A stretch of 64,000 bases of DNA from Microbacterium lacus (GTDB lineage: Bacteria; Actinomycetota; Actinomycetes; Actinomycetales; Microbacteriaceae): the NCBI RefSeq assembly GCF_039531105.1, contig NZ_BAAAPK010000001.1:1240001-1304000 (forward strand). Reading direction: 5' to 3'. The notes under the pieces are model-generated. The model worked only from the letters and a program-made list of their open reading frames with translations. It was not told the origin of the DNA and did no database searches. Shown here piece after piece: positions 9,208 to 17,903 of this stretch (positions are counted from its first letter, which is position 1; every line of letters starts with the position of its first letter). The translations under genes were made by a program, and so were the position numbers.

Positions 9208-10272
9208 TCAGGGGCGGGCGCGGAGGTACTGGGCGGGCCAGTAGTCGATCTGTTCGCCCAGTTCGGTCGACGCGCGCAGGGCGAAGTGCGGGTCGCGCAG
9301 CCACTCGCGCGCGGCCAGGACCGCGTCGGCGTCCCCGGCCTGCAGGATCTCTTCGGCCTGCGTGCCCGAGGTGATCAGGCCCACGGCGCCGACCGGCACG
9401 CCGGCACCGGCCCGCACGGCGGACGCGAAGGGCACCTGATAACCGGGTCCGATCACGACCTCCTGGTGCGCGGCGAGTCCGCCGCTGGAGATGTCGGAGA
9501 AATGCGCGCCGTGCTCGGCCGCCCAGCCCGCGACCTCGGTCGTCTCGGGAACGTCCCAGCCGCCCTGCGCCCAGTCGGATGCCGAGAACCTCACCAGCAG
9601 CGCGACGCCGGGCGCGGCATCCCGAACCGCGTCGACCACGCGCAGCAGCAGGCGTGCCCGGTTCTGCAGCGACCCGCCGTACTCGTCGTCGCGCACGTTC
9701 GACAGCGGGGAGAGGAACTGGTGCAGCAGGTATCCGTGAGCGGCGTGGACCTCGATCACCTCGAAGCCGGCCTCGACGGCACGTGCGGCGGCGGCGGCGA
9801 AGTCGGAGACGACCCGATCGATCTGCTCGGCATCCATCGCCGCCGGCTCGGCATACCGGCCGAACGCGATCGCCGACGGCGCGAGGGTCGGCCACCCGCC
9901 CTCGGTCTCGGGCACCGAACCGCGGTGCCCCGAGAACGGCGACCAGGTCGAGGCCTTGCGGCCGGCGTGACTCAGCTGGATGCCGGCGAGGGCGCCACGC
10001 GCGCGGATCGCCGTCGCGATCGGGGCCCATGCGTCGCGCTGGGCGTCGTTCCACAATCCGACGTCCTCGGGCGAGATCCGGCCCTCGGGGGATACGGCCG
10101 TCGCCTCGGCGATCACGATTCCGGCGCCGCCGGACGCGAACTGCGCGAGGTGCGTGTGGTGCCACTCCTGCGGCACGCCGTCGATCGCGCTGTACTGGCA
10201 CATCGGCGCGACCCAGAGTCGGTTGCGCGCCGTGACGGGCCCGATGGTCAGGGGTGAGAACAGGATGCTCAT
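9208..10272 (-). CDS. NADH:flavin oxidoreductase / Old Yellow Enzyme family (YqjM-like)
   Basis: FMN-dependent ene-reductase of about 354 residues. It begins MSILFSPLTIGPVTARNRLW and shows the FMN-site segment WVAPMCQYSA with Cys in the YqjM position, the substrate-binding pair HAGRKAS, the GFEVIEVHAAHGYLLHQFLSP motif and a C-terminal phosphate-binding loop region (GLITSGTQAEEIL, DAVLAAREWLRDP). This pattern fits the thermophilic-like (YqjM) OYE class, which reduces activated C=C bonds with NADPH. The physiological substrate is unknown. The ATG at 10272 is preferred to upstream in-frame codons because it restores the family N-terminus. It diverges from nnrD, with only 29 bp between starts. 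Confidence 0.92.
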   Translation of the reverse strand: MSILFSPLTIGPVTARNRLWVAPMCQYSAIDGVPQEWHHTHLAQFASGGAGIVIAEATAVSPEGRISPEDVGLWNDAQRDAWAPIATAIRARGALAGIQLSHAGRKASTWSPFSGHRGSVPETEGGWPTLAPSAIAFGRYAEPAAMDAEQIDRVVSDFAAAAARAVEAGFEVIEVHAAHGYLLHQFLSPLSNVRDDEYGGSLQNRARLLLRVVDAVRDAAPGVALLVRFSASDWAQGGWDVPETTEVAGWAAEHGAHFSDISSGGLAAHQEVVIGPGYQVPFASAVRAGAGVPVGAVGLITSGTQAEEILQAGDADAVLAAREWLRDPHFALRASTELGEQIDYWPAQYLRARP

Positions 10273-10301
10273 CGATCGACTCCCGAGGGTAGGGTGACGC
10301 C

Positions 10302-11144
10302 ATGCTCGGACAGGACAGGCCCGCACCGTGGACGAGGGCGGACGCCGCGCGCGTCCTGCGAAGGCCAACCGACGAGGACGACAAGTATTCCCGCGGGGTC
10401 CTCGGCGTCCGCACCGGCTCCGAGCGCTATCCGGGAGCCGCGGTCCTCGGCGTGGAGGCAGCGTGGCGCACCGGGATCGGCATGGTCCGATATCTCGGCC
10501 CCGACCGGCCGACCGCGCTCGTGCTGCAGCGTCGCCCCGAGACGGTGGCCGCGGCCGGTCGCGTGCAGGCGTGGCTCATCGGCTCGGGAACCGACGCGGG
10601 TGACAGATCGGATGCCGAGACGGAGGCGCTCGCGGAGATCCTGGCGGGTGCGGAGCCGGTCGTCGTCGATGCGGGTGCCTTGGACCTCGTCGGACCGTCT
10701 CGTGCCCCGCGGGTGATCACCCCGCACGACCGGGAGCACGCGCGCCTGCGGGCGCGGCTCGGATTCGGGCCGGAGAAGGGCCGGACGGATGCCGAGCGAG
10801 CGGCATCCGCTCTGCAGACGGCGGCGGCGCTCGGCGCGGCGGTCGTGCTCAAGGGCGCGGTCACGATCGTGGCCGCGCCGGATGGCTGGGTGCGCTCCGT
10901 CCAGGTGGGCACGCCGTGGCTCGCGACGGCCGGCACGGGCGATGTGCTCGCCGGCGCGATCGGCGCCGTGATCGCCGGGGCGGAACCGGGCACGACACCG
11001 GCCGCGGCCGCGGCGACGGGGGTCTGGCTGCACGGTCGCGCAGCGAGCCTCGCCGCCGGCCGTCTCGGGCCTGCGGGCGGTCCGATCACGGCGCTCGATG
11101 TCGCCGAGGCGCTTCCGTACGCGGTGGCCGAGACGTCGTCCTGA
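10302..11144 (+). CDS. nnrD: ADP-dependent (S)-NAD(P)H-hydrate dehydratase
   Basis: 280 residues, ribokinase-like fold of the YjeF C-terminal/CARKD family, which repairs hydrated NADH and NADPH. Motifs: KYSRGVLGVRTGSERYPGAA near residue 28 (substrate loop), VVVDAGALDL, VITPHDREHARL, and the anion-hole and catalytic Asp loop TAGTGDVLAGAIGAVIAG (~205). It is stand-alone; the NAD(P)HX epimerase domain (NnrE) is not fused and not in the window. TAGGGT 12 nt upstream of ATG 10302 may be a -10, giving a very short leader within the divergent spacer shared with the OYE gene. Confidence 0.93.
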   Translation: MLGQDRPAPWTRADAARVLRRPTDEDDKYSRGVLGVRTGSERYPGAAVLGVEAAWRTGIGMVRYLGPDRPTALVLQRRPETVAAAGRVQAWLIGSGTDAGDRSDAETEALAEILAGAEPVVVDAGALDLVGPSRAPRVITPHDREHARLRARLGFGPEKGRTDAERAASALQTAAALGAAVVLKGAVTIVAAPDGWVRSVQVGTPWLATAGTGDVLAGAIGAVIAGAEPGTTPAAAAATGVWLHGRAASLAAGRLGPAGGPITALDVAEALPYAVAETSS

Positions 11145-11167
11145 CGCGGCGACCGTAGAATCGTCGC

Positions 11168-12394
11168 GTGTCCAGACGCGCGATGCTGTGGATCGCGTTC
11201 CTCGCGGTCCACGTCCTGGTCGCCGTTCTCGGCTTCACGCAGCCGAACCAGCCGATGGGCGACGTCTACAACGTCTACGAGCCGTGGTCGACGGTGGCCC
11301 TTCAGGGGCGGGGGATCGTCGGGATCACCGAGGCGTGGGTCTATCCGCAGCTCGCCCTCATCCCGATGCTGCTCGCTCATGCCCTCGCGTGGATCGCCGG
11401 CTACGAGGTCGCCTGGGCGATCCTCGTCACGGTGTGCGACGCGCTCGCCTTCGCGCTGCTGGTGGGGTCGGCGCGCTCCCGCGGCAGGGTCTTGGCCGCC
11501 TGGTTCTGGCTGGCCTTCATCGCGCTCCTCGGCCCGGTGGGGATGTACCGGCTCGACGGCATCACGGTGCCGCTCGCGATCACCGGATGTCTGTGGCTCG
11601 TCGGCCGCCCGCTGCTCGGCTCGATCCTGCTCGCGGTGGGCACCTGGATCAAGGTGTGGCCCGCCGCGCTCCTGGCCGCCGCGCTCATCGCCGTCCGCCG
11701 GCGGCTCGCGATCATCGGCGGGGCGGTCCTGGTCTCGGCGCTCACGCTCGGTGCGGTGGTCGCCGCGGGCGGTCTGCCGTACGCGTTCGGCTTCGTCACC
11801 GATCAGACGGGGCGCGGTCTGCAGCTGGAGGCGCCGGTGAGCGCGTGGTACCTCTGGCGCGCCGTGCTCGGCATCCCCGGCTCGTACATCTACTACGCCC
11901 GCGACATCCTGACGTTCCAGGTGATGGGCCCGGCCGAGCAGGCCGTTTCGGCGGCGATGACGCCGCTCCTGGTGATCGCCGTTCTCGCGATCGCCGGGCT
12001 CGGGCTGTACAAAGCGCAGCGGGGAGCCGGCTTCGTGCGGCTGTTCTCGCCCCTCGCGCTCGCGCTCGTGCTCGCGTTCATCGTGTTCAACAAGGTCGGT
12101 TCGCCCCAGTACATGACCTGGTTCATCGCGCCGCTCGTGGTGGGCCTCGTGATCGATCGTGATCGGTGGCGGCGACCGGCGCTGGTGGGCCTCGTGATCG
12201 CTGCGGTCACTCAGGTCGTCTACCCGCTGCTGTACAACGAGCTCTTGAACGCCCAGGTCCTTCCGGCCGTCCTGCTGACCCTGCGCAACCTGCTGCTGGT
12301 GGTGCTGCTCGTCTGGGCGGTCGTGATCCTCGCACGCGTGCGCGTTCCCGCTGTCCGCTCCGCCCGCCTGTCCGTCCGCGCACTGGACGCCTGA
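11168..12394 (+). CDS. Polytopic membrane glycosyltransferase (GT87/mannosyltransferase-like)
   Basis: 408 residues with about ten hydrophobic helices. The first periplasmic loop after TM1 contains acidic residues (MGDVYNVYEPW), as in polyprenyl-phosphate-sugar-dependent GT-C enzymes, and conserved aromatic-proline segments (WVYPQLALIPM, KVWPAALL, SPQYMTWFIAP) match GT87-type mannosyltransferase relatives. This suggests transfer of a sugar from a lipid-phosphate donor to an envelope glycolipid or glycan. The precise acceptor is unknown. GTG start at 11168, 24 bp after nnrD, so probably co-transcribed. Confidence 0.72.
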   Translation: MSRRAMLWIAFLAVHVLVAVLGFTQPNQPMGDVYNVYEPWSTVALQGRGIVGITEAWVYPQLALIPMLLAHALAWIAGYEVAWAILVTVCDALAFALLVGSARSRGRVLAAWFWLAFIALLGPVGMYRLDGITVPLAITGCLWLVGRPLLGSILLAVGTWIKVWPAALLAAALIAVRRRLAIIGGAVLVSALTLGAVVAAGGLPYAFGFVTDQTGRGLQLEAPVSAWYLWRAVLGIPGSYIYYARDILTFQVMGPAEQAVSAAMTPLLVIAVLAIAGLGLYKAQRGAGFVRLFSPLALALVLAFIVFNKVGSPQYMTWFIAPLVVGLVIDRDRWRRPALVGLVIAAVTQVVYPLLYNELLNAQVLPAVLLTLRNLLLVVLLVWAVVILARVRVPAVRSARLSVRALDA

Positions 12395-12411
12395 ACAACC
12401 CGGAGGTCCAT

Positions 12412-12738
12412 GTGATCGTCGCCTTCTCCGTCGCTCCGAGCGGCGCCCCGGCGGATGCCGCCACCGACGCGCCGGACGGGTCGGTGCACGATGCCGTCGC
12501 GGCGGCCGTGCGGGTCGTGCGCGCCTCCGGCCTGCCGAATCGCACGAGCTCGATGTTCACCGAGATCGAGGGGGAGTGGGACGAGGTCTTCGCCGTGGTC
12601 AAGGCCGCCACCGAGGCCGTGCTGCCGTTCGGCTCGCGGGTCTCTCTCGTGCTCAAGGCGGACATCCGGCCCGGATGGACCGGCGAGATCGACGGCAAGG
12701 TCGCGCGTCTGGAGCGCGCGCTCGACGACGGGATCTGA
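12412..12738 (+). CDS. MTH1187/YkoF-type thiamine-binding protein
   Basis: 108-residue ferredoxin-like single-domain protein matching the DUF77/MTH1187 family: VIVAFSVAPS at the N-terminus, DGSVHDAVAAAVRVVRASGL, SMFTEIEGEWDEVFAVVKAA, and SRVSLVLKADIRPGWTGEI near the C-terminus. Family members bind thiamine or related pyrimidines as oligomers; a physiological role (thiamine homeostasis or coenzyme sensing) is unproven. GTG at 12412 is chosen because GGAGG lies 5 nt upstream and the family N-terminus begins there. No TPP riboswitch is visible. It lies 17 bp after the glycosyltransferase. Confidence 0.85.
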   Translation: MIVAFSVAPSGAPADAATDAPDGSVHDAVAAAVRVVRASGLPNRTSSMFTEIEGEWDEVFAVVKAATEAVLPFGSRVSLVLKADIRPGWTGEIDGKVARLERALDDGI

Positions 12739-12801
12739 GTCGCACATCTCGCCCTCTCGAATCGATTCGACTCCCTGCGTCCGCCCGGCTACCATGACCG
12801 G

Positions 12802-14019
12802 GTGACTCCCTCGAACTCTCCGAGGGGTGCGGCGAAGTGGGCGCTCCTCTCCCTCGCCGTCGGCAGCTTCGGCATCGGCATGACCGAATTCGTCGTGATG
12901 GGCCTTCTGCCGGACATCGCGGCCGACGTCCTCACGCCCGCGTGGACCGCCGACCAGGCCGACGCGATCGCACAGGCCGGCTGGCTGATCACCCTCTACG
13001 CCCTCGGAGTCGTCGTGGGCGCTCCACTGATCGCCGGTTCGGTGGCCCGCTTCCCGCGGCACCGGGTGATGGTGGCGCTCGCCCTTGCGCTCACGGTGTT
13101 CAACGCGCTCACGATCGTGCTCCCGACCTTCGAACTCATCGCCGCCTCGCGCTTCCTGGCGGGCCTCCCGCACGGCGCATATTTCGGAATCGGCGCGCTC
13201 GTCGCCGCCGACGTGCTCGGCCCCGGCAACCGGGCGAAGGGCGTCGCTTTCGTCCTCACCGGGCTCACCCTCGCGAACGTCATCGGCGTGCCGCTCGGCA
13301 CGTTCCTGGGCCAGCTCGCAGGCTGGCGCGTCGCCTTCATGCTCGTCGCGGGGATCTTCGCCGCCGCGACGGTGCTCATCGCCCTGTTCGTCCCCCCGCA
13401 CCCGGGCGAACCCGGCCGCACGCTCCGTTCCGAACTCGGCGTCTTCCGCACGGTGCAGGTGTGGCTCGCCCTCGGCATCGGAGCGATCGGGTTCGGCGGC
13501 TTCTTCGCGATCTACAGCTACGTCGCCCCGCTCGTGACGCAGATCGCCGGGTCGCCGGCCTGGGTCGTCCCGATCGTCCTCGTGCTGATGGGTCTCGGCA
13601 TGACCCTCGGCAACCTCGTCGGCGGGCATCTCGCCGACATCGACCTCAAGCGCACCCTCGTGGGCGGGCTGATCGGGCTGGCTCTGGTCCTGGTCCTCCT
13701 CGCACTGACCGCGCAGTGGATCCTCGCCCTCGGGTTCTTCGTCTTCGCGACGGGATTCGTCTCGTCCGTGCTGAGCCCCACGATCCAGACCCGTCTGATG
13801 GACGTCGCGGGCGACAACCAGTCGATCGCCGCCGCTCTGAACCATTCGGCGCTCAACATCGGCAACGCACTGGGCGCGTTCCTCGGCGGCGCGGTGATCG
13901 CGGCCGGCTTCGGCTACATCGCGCCGGCCTGGGTCGGCGTCGCGCTCGCTCTCGCCGGCCTGGTGATCGCGCTCGTCAGCCTGCGCCTGGAACGCGTGCG
14001 TCGAACCGTCGCGGTCTGA
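12802..14019 (+). CDS. MFS exporter, DHA1 (AraJ/PbuE-like) family
   Basis: 405 residues with 12 predicted helices. The first helix has the family signature GSFGIGMTEFVVMGLLPDIA, helix 2 GWLITLYALGVVVGAP, the loop 2-3 basic motif RFPRHRVM, and helix 4-5 FLAGLPHGAYFGIGALVAAD. These features place it with the arabinose/purine/chloramphenicol exporter group. Actual substrate unknown. GTG start. It is separated by 63 bp from the thiamine-binding gene, with no clear terminator. Confidence 0.9.
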   Translation: MTPSNSPRGAAKWALLSLAVGSFGIGMTEFVVMGLLPDIAADVLTPAWTADQADAIAQAGWLITLYALGVVVGAPLIAGSVARFPRHRVMVALALALTVFNALTIVLPTFELIAASRFLAGLPHGAYFGIGALVAADVLGPGNRAKGVAFVLTGLTLANVIGVPLGTFLGQLAGWRVAFMLVAGIFAAATVLIALFVPPHPGEPGRTLRSELGVFRTVQVWLALGIGAIGFGGFFAIYSYVAPLVTQIAGSPAWVVPIVLVLMGLGMTLGNLVGGHLADIDLKRTLVGGLIGLALVLVLLALTAQWILALGFFVFATGFVSSVLSPTIQTRLMDVAGDNQSIAAALNHSALNIGNALGAFLGGAVIAAGFGYIAPAWVGVALALAGLVIALVSLRLERVRRTVAV

Positions 14020-14048
14020 GCTCGTCCGGCGCCGGTTAGCATTCCGGA

Positions 14049-15434
14049 GTGACCTCGATCCTGCCGCGCAGCACGCCGTCCGCCCACGGGATCGATGCGG
14101 TCGGCATCCTTGATCTGCTCGACGCGCTCGAGCGCGCGCCCGGAGTCGAGACGCACAGCCTCATGCTGCTCCGTCATGGTCACGTCGTCGCGGAGGGCTG
14201 GTGGGCGCCCTACTCGCCGGACCGGCCGCACCTGCTCTACTCGCTGAGCAAGAGCTTCACCTCGACCGCGCTGGGTCTGGCCGTCGCGGAGGGCCTCGTC
14301 AGCCTCGACGACACCGTCCTCTCGCACTTCCCGGATCTCGACGCCGAGGTCACCGATCCCCGCGCCCGGCGGATCCGGGTGCGGCACGTCGCCGCGATGG
14401 CCAGCGGGCACCTCTCCGATACGATCGACGCCGCCCGCGCGATCGACCCCGACGACCTGGTCCGAGGGTTTCTGATGATCCCGCCCGACCGAGAGCCGGG
14501 CTCGGTGTTCGCCTACAACCAGCCGTGCACGTTCTCGGTCGCCGCCATCATCCAGAAGGCCGCCGGCATGCCGCTCACCGAGTACCTGCGTCCGCGGCTT
14601 CTCGATCCGCTCGGCATCGGGGAGGTCGGCTGGCTCACCGACCCGCGCGGCCTCGAGCTGGGCTTCAGCGGTCTGCACGCCACGACCGACGCCGTCGCGG
14701 GGCTCGGGCAGTTGTACCTCCAACGTGGGCGCTGGGAGGGGGAGCAGCTGCTGCCGCAGGCGTGGGTGGACGAGGCCACGCGCGCGCACATCGAGAATCC
14801 CGACGAGCCCAACCCGGACTGGCGTCAGGGCTACGGCTTCCAGTTCTGGATGGCCCGGCACGGCTATCGTGGCGACGGCGCGTACGGGCAGTTCTGCGTC
14901 GTGCTCCCGGAGGCCGATGTGGTGCTCGCGATGACGGGACAGAGCGAGGACATGCAAGCGGTCCTCGACGCGGTGTGGGAGCACTTGCTTCCGGCGATCG
15001 ACCGAGCGACGACGACGCCGGATGCCGAGTGCCGGCTGCGGGATCGGTTGGCCGCCGCCGCCCTGCCGTCCCCTCCCGGCGGTCCGGTGACGTCTCCGCA
15101 GCGCACCTTCGCGCCGGGGCCGCAGAACGCGGTGCCGAGCATCACCGAAGTGCGAGTGACGCCGGGACCGGGCTCGACGGCGCTCTCGATCCATCAAGCG
15201 GGCGAGGAGATCACGGTGCACGCGGGGGTCGGTGCGTGGCACGACGCGGATGTCGTCGCGGCTGCAGGCGGGGAGCAGAAGTCGGGCGAACTCGCGTTCG
15301 ATCTCGTCTTCGTCCAGACCCCTCACCGGCTCCGCATCGTGTGCGCGGCATCCGAGGATCTCTTCGCCGCGCGGTGGGTCACCGAGCCGCTGCACCCGCT
15401 CGCGCTGTCGGACATGCGGATGCCGCGTGGCTGA
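14049..15434 (+). CDS. Serine hydrolase, class C beta-lactamase/PBP-like
   Basis: 461-residue protein without an obvious signal peptide, hence probably cytoplasmic. The catalytic triad motifs are present: SLSK (SxxK, residues ~63-66) and YNQ in place of YxN (~157). Other fold segments are RIRVRHVAAMASGH, PLTEYLRPRLLDPLGI and DPRGLELGFSGLHATTDAVAGLGQLYL. The third motif (HTG/KTG) is not clear, although GDGAYGQFCVV occupies the expected place. The C-terminal ~110 residues are an extra beta-rich domain often seen in esterase/6-aminohexanoate-dimer-hydrolase relatives. Substrate unknown. Overlaps the following NUDIX gene by 8 bp. Confidence 0.85.
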   Translation: MTSILPRSTPSAHGIDAVGILDLLDALERAPGVETHSLMLLRHGHVVAEGWWAPYSPDRPHLLYSLSKSFTSTALGLAVAEGLVSLDDTVLSHFPDLDAEVTDPRARRIRVRHVAAMASGHLSDTIDAARAIDPDDLVRGFLMIPPDREPGSVFAYNQPCTFSVAAIIQKAAGMPLTEYLRPRLLDPLGIGEVGWLTDPRGLELGFSGLHATTDAVAGLGQLYLQRGRWEGEQLLPQAWVDEATRAHIENPDEPNPDWRQGYGFQFWMARHGYRGDGAYGQFCVVLPEADVVLAMTGQSEDMQAVLDAVWEHLLPAIDRATTTPDAECRLRDRLAAAALPSPPGGPVTSPQRTFAPGPQNAVPSITEVRVTPGPGSTALSIHQAGEEITVHAGVGAWHDADVVAAAGGEQKSGELAFDLVFVQTPHRLRIVCAASEDLFAARWVTEPLHPLALSDMRMPRG

Positions 15435-16179
15435 CGACGACGCGGCGCTGCGCGCGCTCCGGGTCATCGCCGATGCCGCCGGGCGATCGCGACCGCGCAC
15501 GGCCGCCGATTTCTCCGATCCGGACGTGCCGGTCGCGGCGACGGTCGTCCTGCTGCGCGAGGGCGATGCCGGGCCGGAGGTGCTCATGATCCGACGGCCC
15601 GACCGCGGCTCGTTCGGCGGTGCATGGGTCTTCCCGGGTGGCAGGCTCGACGCCGCAGACGGCGACCCGGCCATCGAGGAGGCGGCCGCGCGCGCGGCAG
15701 CGCTGCGTGAGACGCGTGAGGAGACCGGGCTCGAACTCGACGCCGGTGGGCTGGTTCCCCTGTCGTGCTGGGACCCGCCGCCGGGGATCGCGCTGCGGAT
15801 CCGCACGTGGTTCTTCCTCGGGTCGGACCCCGGCGGTGAGCTGGCGCCGGAGCCGCAGGAGGTCGACGCCGTGGAATGGACGCGGCCGGCGGACGTCCTC
15901 GCTCGCCACGCCCGCGGCGAGCTGACGCTGTACCCGCCCACGTTCGTGACGCTGGACGATCTGGCCGGACACGCGGATGTCCAGGCGATCCTCGAGACGG
16001 CGCGGATCAGCGGCCTGAAGCGGTACGCGACGGTCGCTCGAGAGGGCGCCGGTGGCCCGATGCTGCTGTGGCAAGGCGATGCGGACTACGAGGATGACCG
16101 GTCATCGGCCGTGGGCGCGGCATCCCGTCACCGCCTCGACCTTTCGCGACTGCCGTGGGTCTACACGCGGACCCCGTGA
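15427..16179 (+). CDS. NUDIX hydrolase
   Basis: 250 residues. The NUDIX box is split over AWVFPGGRLDAADGD and AALRETREETGLEL (REx2EExG core with R/E/E/E/G in place), residues ~65-105, preceded by VAATVVLLREGDAGPEVLMIRRPD. The C-terminus (WTRPADVLARHARGELTLYPPTFVTLDDLAGHADV) resembles RNUDT19/CoA-type NUDIX proteins, which suggests CoA or a related nucleotide as substrate (inference). GTG 15427 is chosen because it overlaps the serine hydrolase stop by 8 bp and restores the domain start. Convergent with metX. Confidence 0.88.
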   Translation: MADDDAALRALRVIADAAGRSRPRTAADFSDPDVPVAATVVLLREGDAGPEVLMIRRPDRGSFGGAWVFPGGRLDAADGDPAIEEAAARAAALRETREETGLELDAGGLVPLSCWDPPPGIALRIRTWFFLGSDPGGELAPEPQEVDAVEWTRPADVLARHARGELTLYPPTFVTLDDLAGHADVQAILETARISGLKRYATVAREGAGGPMLLWQGDADYEDDRSSAVGAASRHRLDLSRLPWVYTRTP

Positions 16180-16181
16180 AC

Positions 16182-17402
16182 TCAGGCGGCCGGCGCGTCC
16201 AGGAGCCGGCGCAGGTGTCGGCCGACGGCAGGTGTCTCGATCAGGAAGCCGTCGTGGCCGAAATCGCTCGAGAGCACGACGGCGCCGTCGTCGATCGTGC
16301 TGCGGATTCCGCGAGCGATGCGGTGCTGACCCTCCACCGGGAACAGCCGATCGCTGTCGATGCCCAACACGAGCGTGGTCGCGGTCACGCGGGCGAGGGC
16401 GTCCTCCACCCCGCCGCGATCGCGTCCGATGTCGTGGGAGTTCATCGCCTCGACGAGCGTGATGTAGCTGTTCGCGTCGAAGCGCCGGGTGAAGCGGTTG
16501 CCGTGGAAGTCGAGGTACGACGCGACCGCGAATCGCCCGCCGTGGCCGAGCGGGCTCACTCCCGACTGCCATGACCTCTGGAAGCGCTGGTTCAGCTCGG
16601 TCGGCGAGCGGTAGTTCAGCAGCGCCATACGCCGCGCGAGCGCGAGCCCGCGGTGGGGTCCGTCGCCGTCGCCGGAGTCGTAGTACTCGCCCCCCTGGAA
16701 GCGCGGGTCGATGTGAATCGCCTCCAGTTGCACCGAGTTCAGGGCGATCTGGTCGGCCGTGTTCACCGGCGGTGCGGACAGGATGCCGACCCGCGCGACC
16801 CGGTCGGGCTGGCCGACCGCCCACTCCAGTGCGTGCATTCCGCCCATGGACCCGCCGATCACGCCGGCCCACCGTTCGATGCCGAGGGCGTCGGCGAGCC
16901 GGACCTGCGCGTGCACTTGGTCGCGCACCGTCAGGTACGGGAAGCGCGACGCCCACTCGTATCCGTTCGGTGCGATGCTCGAGGGCCCCGTCGATCCCTG
17001 GCACCCGCCGAGCATGTTCGGGGCGATCACGAACCAGCGATCGGTGTCGATCGGGGCGCCGGGTCCCACGATGTCCTCCCACCAGCCGTCGGTGGGGTGC
17101 CCCGGTCCGGCCGTGCCGCGCACATGGCTGTCGCCGGTGAGTGCGTGCAGCACGAGCACCGCGTTGTCGCGCGCGGGGGAGAGCTCGCCCCAGCTCTCGT
17201 ACGCGAGCCGATAGCCGGGGAGCTCCTGGCCGCCCTCGGTGCGGAAGGCGCCGAAGCTCGCGAAGCGGCGATCGCCGATCGGATCGCCGTCGCGCCACGC
17301 GCCGGTCGCGGGCGGGCGGCCCAGAAGCAGGCGGGCGTCGGCCTCGGTCACGGGCGCGCTCGGCACCGTGTCCTCCGAGGTCTGCCAGTCCATGCGTCTC
17401 AT
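16182..17402 (-). CDS. metX: Homoserine O-acetyltransferase
   Basis: 406-residue alpha/beta-hydrolase that acetylates L-homoserine with acetyl-CoA, the first committed step of methionine synthesis. Catalytic triad: S185 in GGSMGG, D349 in GIDSDRLF and H383 in DFGHDGFL. Family segments LVLHALTGDSH, TDRWFVIAPNMLGGCQGSTG and YRSPTELNQRFQR are all present and length is normal. ATG 17402 and ATG 17393 are both possible starts. Its partner metY lies on the same strand 1.3 kb upstream, the two separated by a small secreted-protein gene and an opposite-strand SDR. Confidence 0.95.
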   Translation of the reverse strand: MRRMDWQTSEDTVPSAPVTEADARLLLGRPPATGAWRDGDPIGDRRFASFGAFRTEGGQELPGYRLAYESWGELSPARDNAVLVLHALTGDSHVRGTAGPGHPTDGWWEDIVGPGAPIDTDRWFVIAPNMLGGCQGSTGPSSIAPNGYEWASRFPYLTVRDQVHAQVRLADALGIERWAGVIGGSMGGMHALEWAVGQPDRVARVGILSAPPVNTADQIALNSVQLEAIHIDPRFQGGEYYDSGDGDGPHRGLALARRMALLNYRSPTELNQRFQRSWQSGVSPLGHGGRFAVASYLDFHGNRFTRRFDANSYITLVEAMNSHDIGRDRGGVEDALARVTATTLVLGIDSDRLFPVEGQHRIARGIRSTIDDGAVVLSSDFGHDGFLIETPAVGRHLRRLLDAPAA

Positions 17403-17481
17403 TCTCTCGTCCGCCGGGACCGGGTGCCGTCGTGTTACGCCCGTCGGCGCCGCGAGGAGGAGAAGCCCGGGAACAGACGAA

Positions 17482-17511
17482 GCGACTCGGAGACCCCAAT
17501 CTCCGAGTCGC
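17482..17511 (-). terminator. Strong intrinsic terminator after the small secreted-protein gene
   Basis: Perfect 12-bp stem GCGACTCGGAGA / TCTCCGAGTCGC with a 6-nt loop. On the minus strand it lies 28 bp after the stop at 17540 and is followed by TTCGTCTGTT, a modest U-rich tail. It would separate the small gene from metX. Confidence 0.85.
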
Positions 17512-17539
17512 TCGGGATCATCTTGAGCGTGTCAGGCGA

Positions 17540-17758
17540 TCACTCGCCGCACGCTGCCCGGGCAACCTCGTTCTTGCCCGGACCGCCGAGCAGCTTGACC
17601 GCCTGGCCGACGTTGTCGAGTCCGAGGAGGCTCTCGGTGTTGATGGCCTTGTGGATGCCGCCGAAGCAGGCGTTGGCGTTCGGTGCGGCGTTCGCGGCAC
17701 CGGCGAAGCCGAAGACCGAGAGGGCGGAGATGGCTCCGATGGCGAGAATGCGCTTCAT
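17540..17758 (-). CDS. Small secreted protein, two cysteines, unknown function
   Basis: 72 residues. A signal peptide is clear: MKR basic start, hydrophobic core ILAIGAISALSVFGFAG, and an AANA-A cleavage site at about residue 24. The mature ~48 residues contain exactly two Cys (positions ~31 and ~70), able to form one disulfide, and a Gly/Asn-rich stretch. The hydrophobic repeats and Tyr-Gly motifs of true chaplins are absent. A good ribosome site (AAGGGAAAG) precedes ATG, and a perfect hairpin terminator follows, so it is an expressed monocistronic unit. Not recognised as a named family. Confidence 0.72.
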   Translation of the reverse strand: MKRILAIGAISALSVFGFAGAANAAPNANACFGGIHKAINTESLLGLDNVGQAVKLLGGPGKNEVARAACGE

Positions 17759-17903
17759 TGGACTTTCCCTTCTGACAGCGGGTGCGTTTCACCCGACACG
17801 CTAGGTTCTTCCCCGCGGGGGCCGAGGCCGGATGCAGGAGCGGGCGACTTTTTCCGAACGGGATCCGGCCCTCGGGGTGGCCCTGGCGCACCAGAATGGC
17901 GGC

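Noticed and set aside
12350..12412. TPP riboswitch before the thiamine-binding gene
   Set aside because: The spacer is only 17 bp and no THI-box sequence is present.
17540..17758. Chaplin identity of the small secreted protein
   Set aside because: Size and signal peptide fit, but the chaplin hydrophobic core pattern is not present, so it is kept as unknown.
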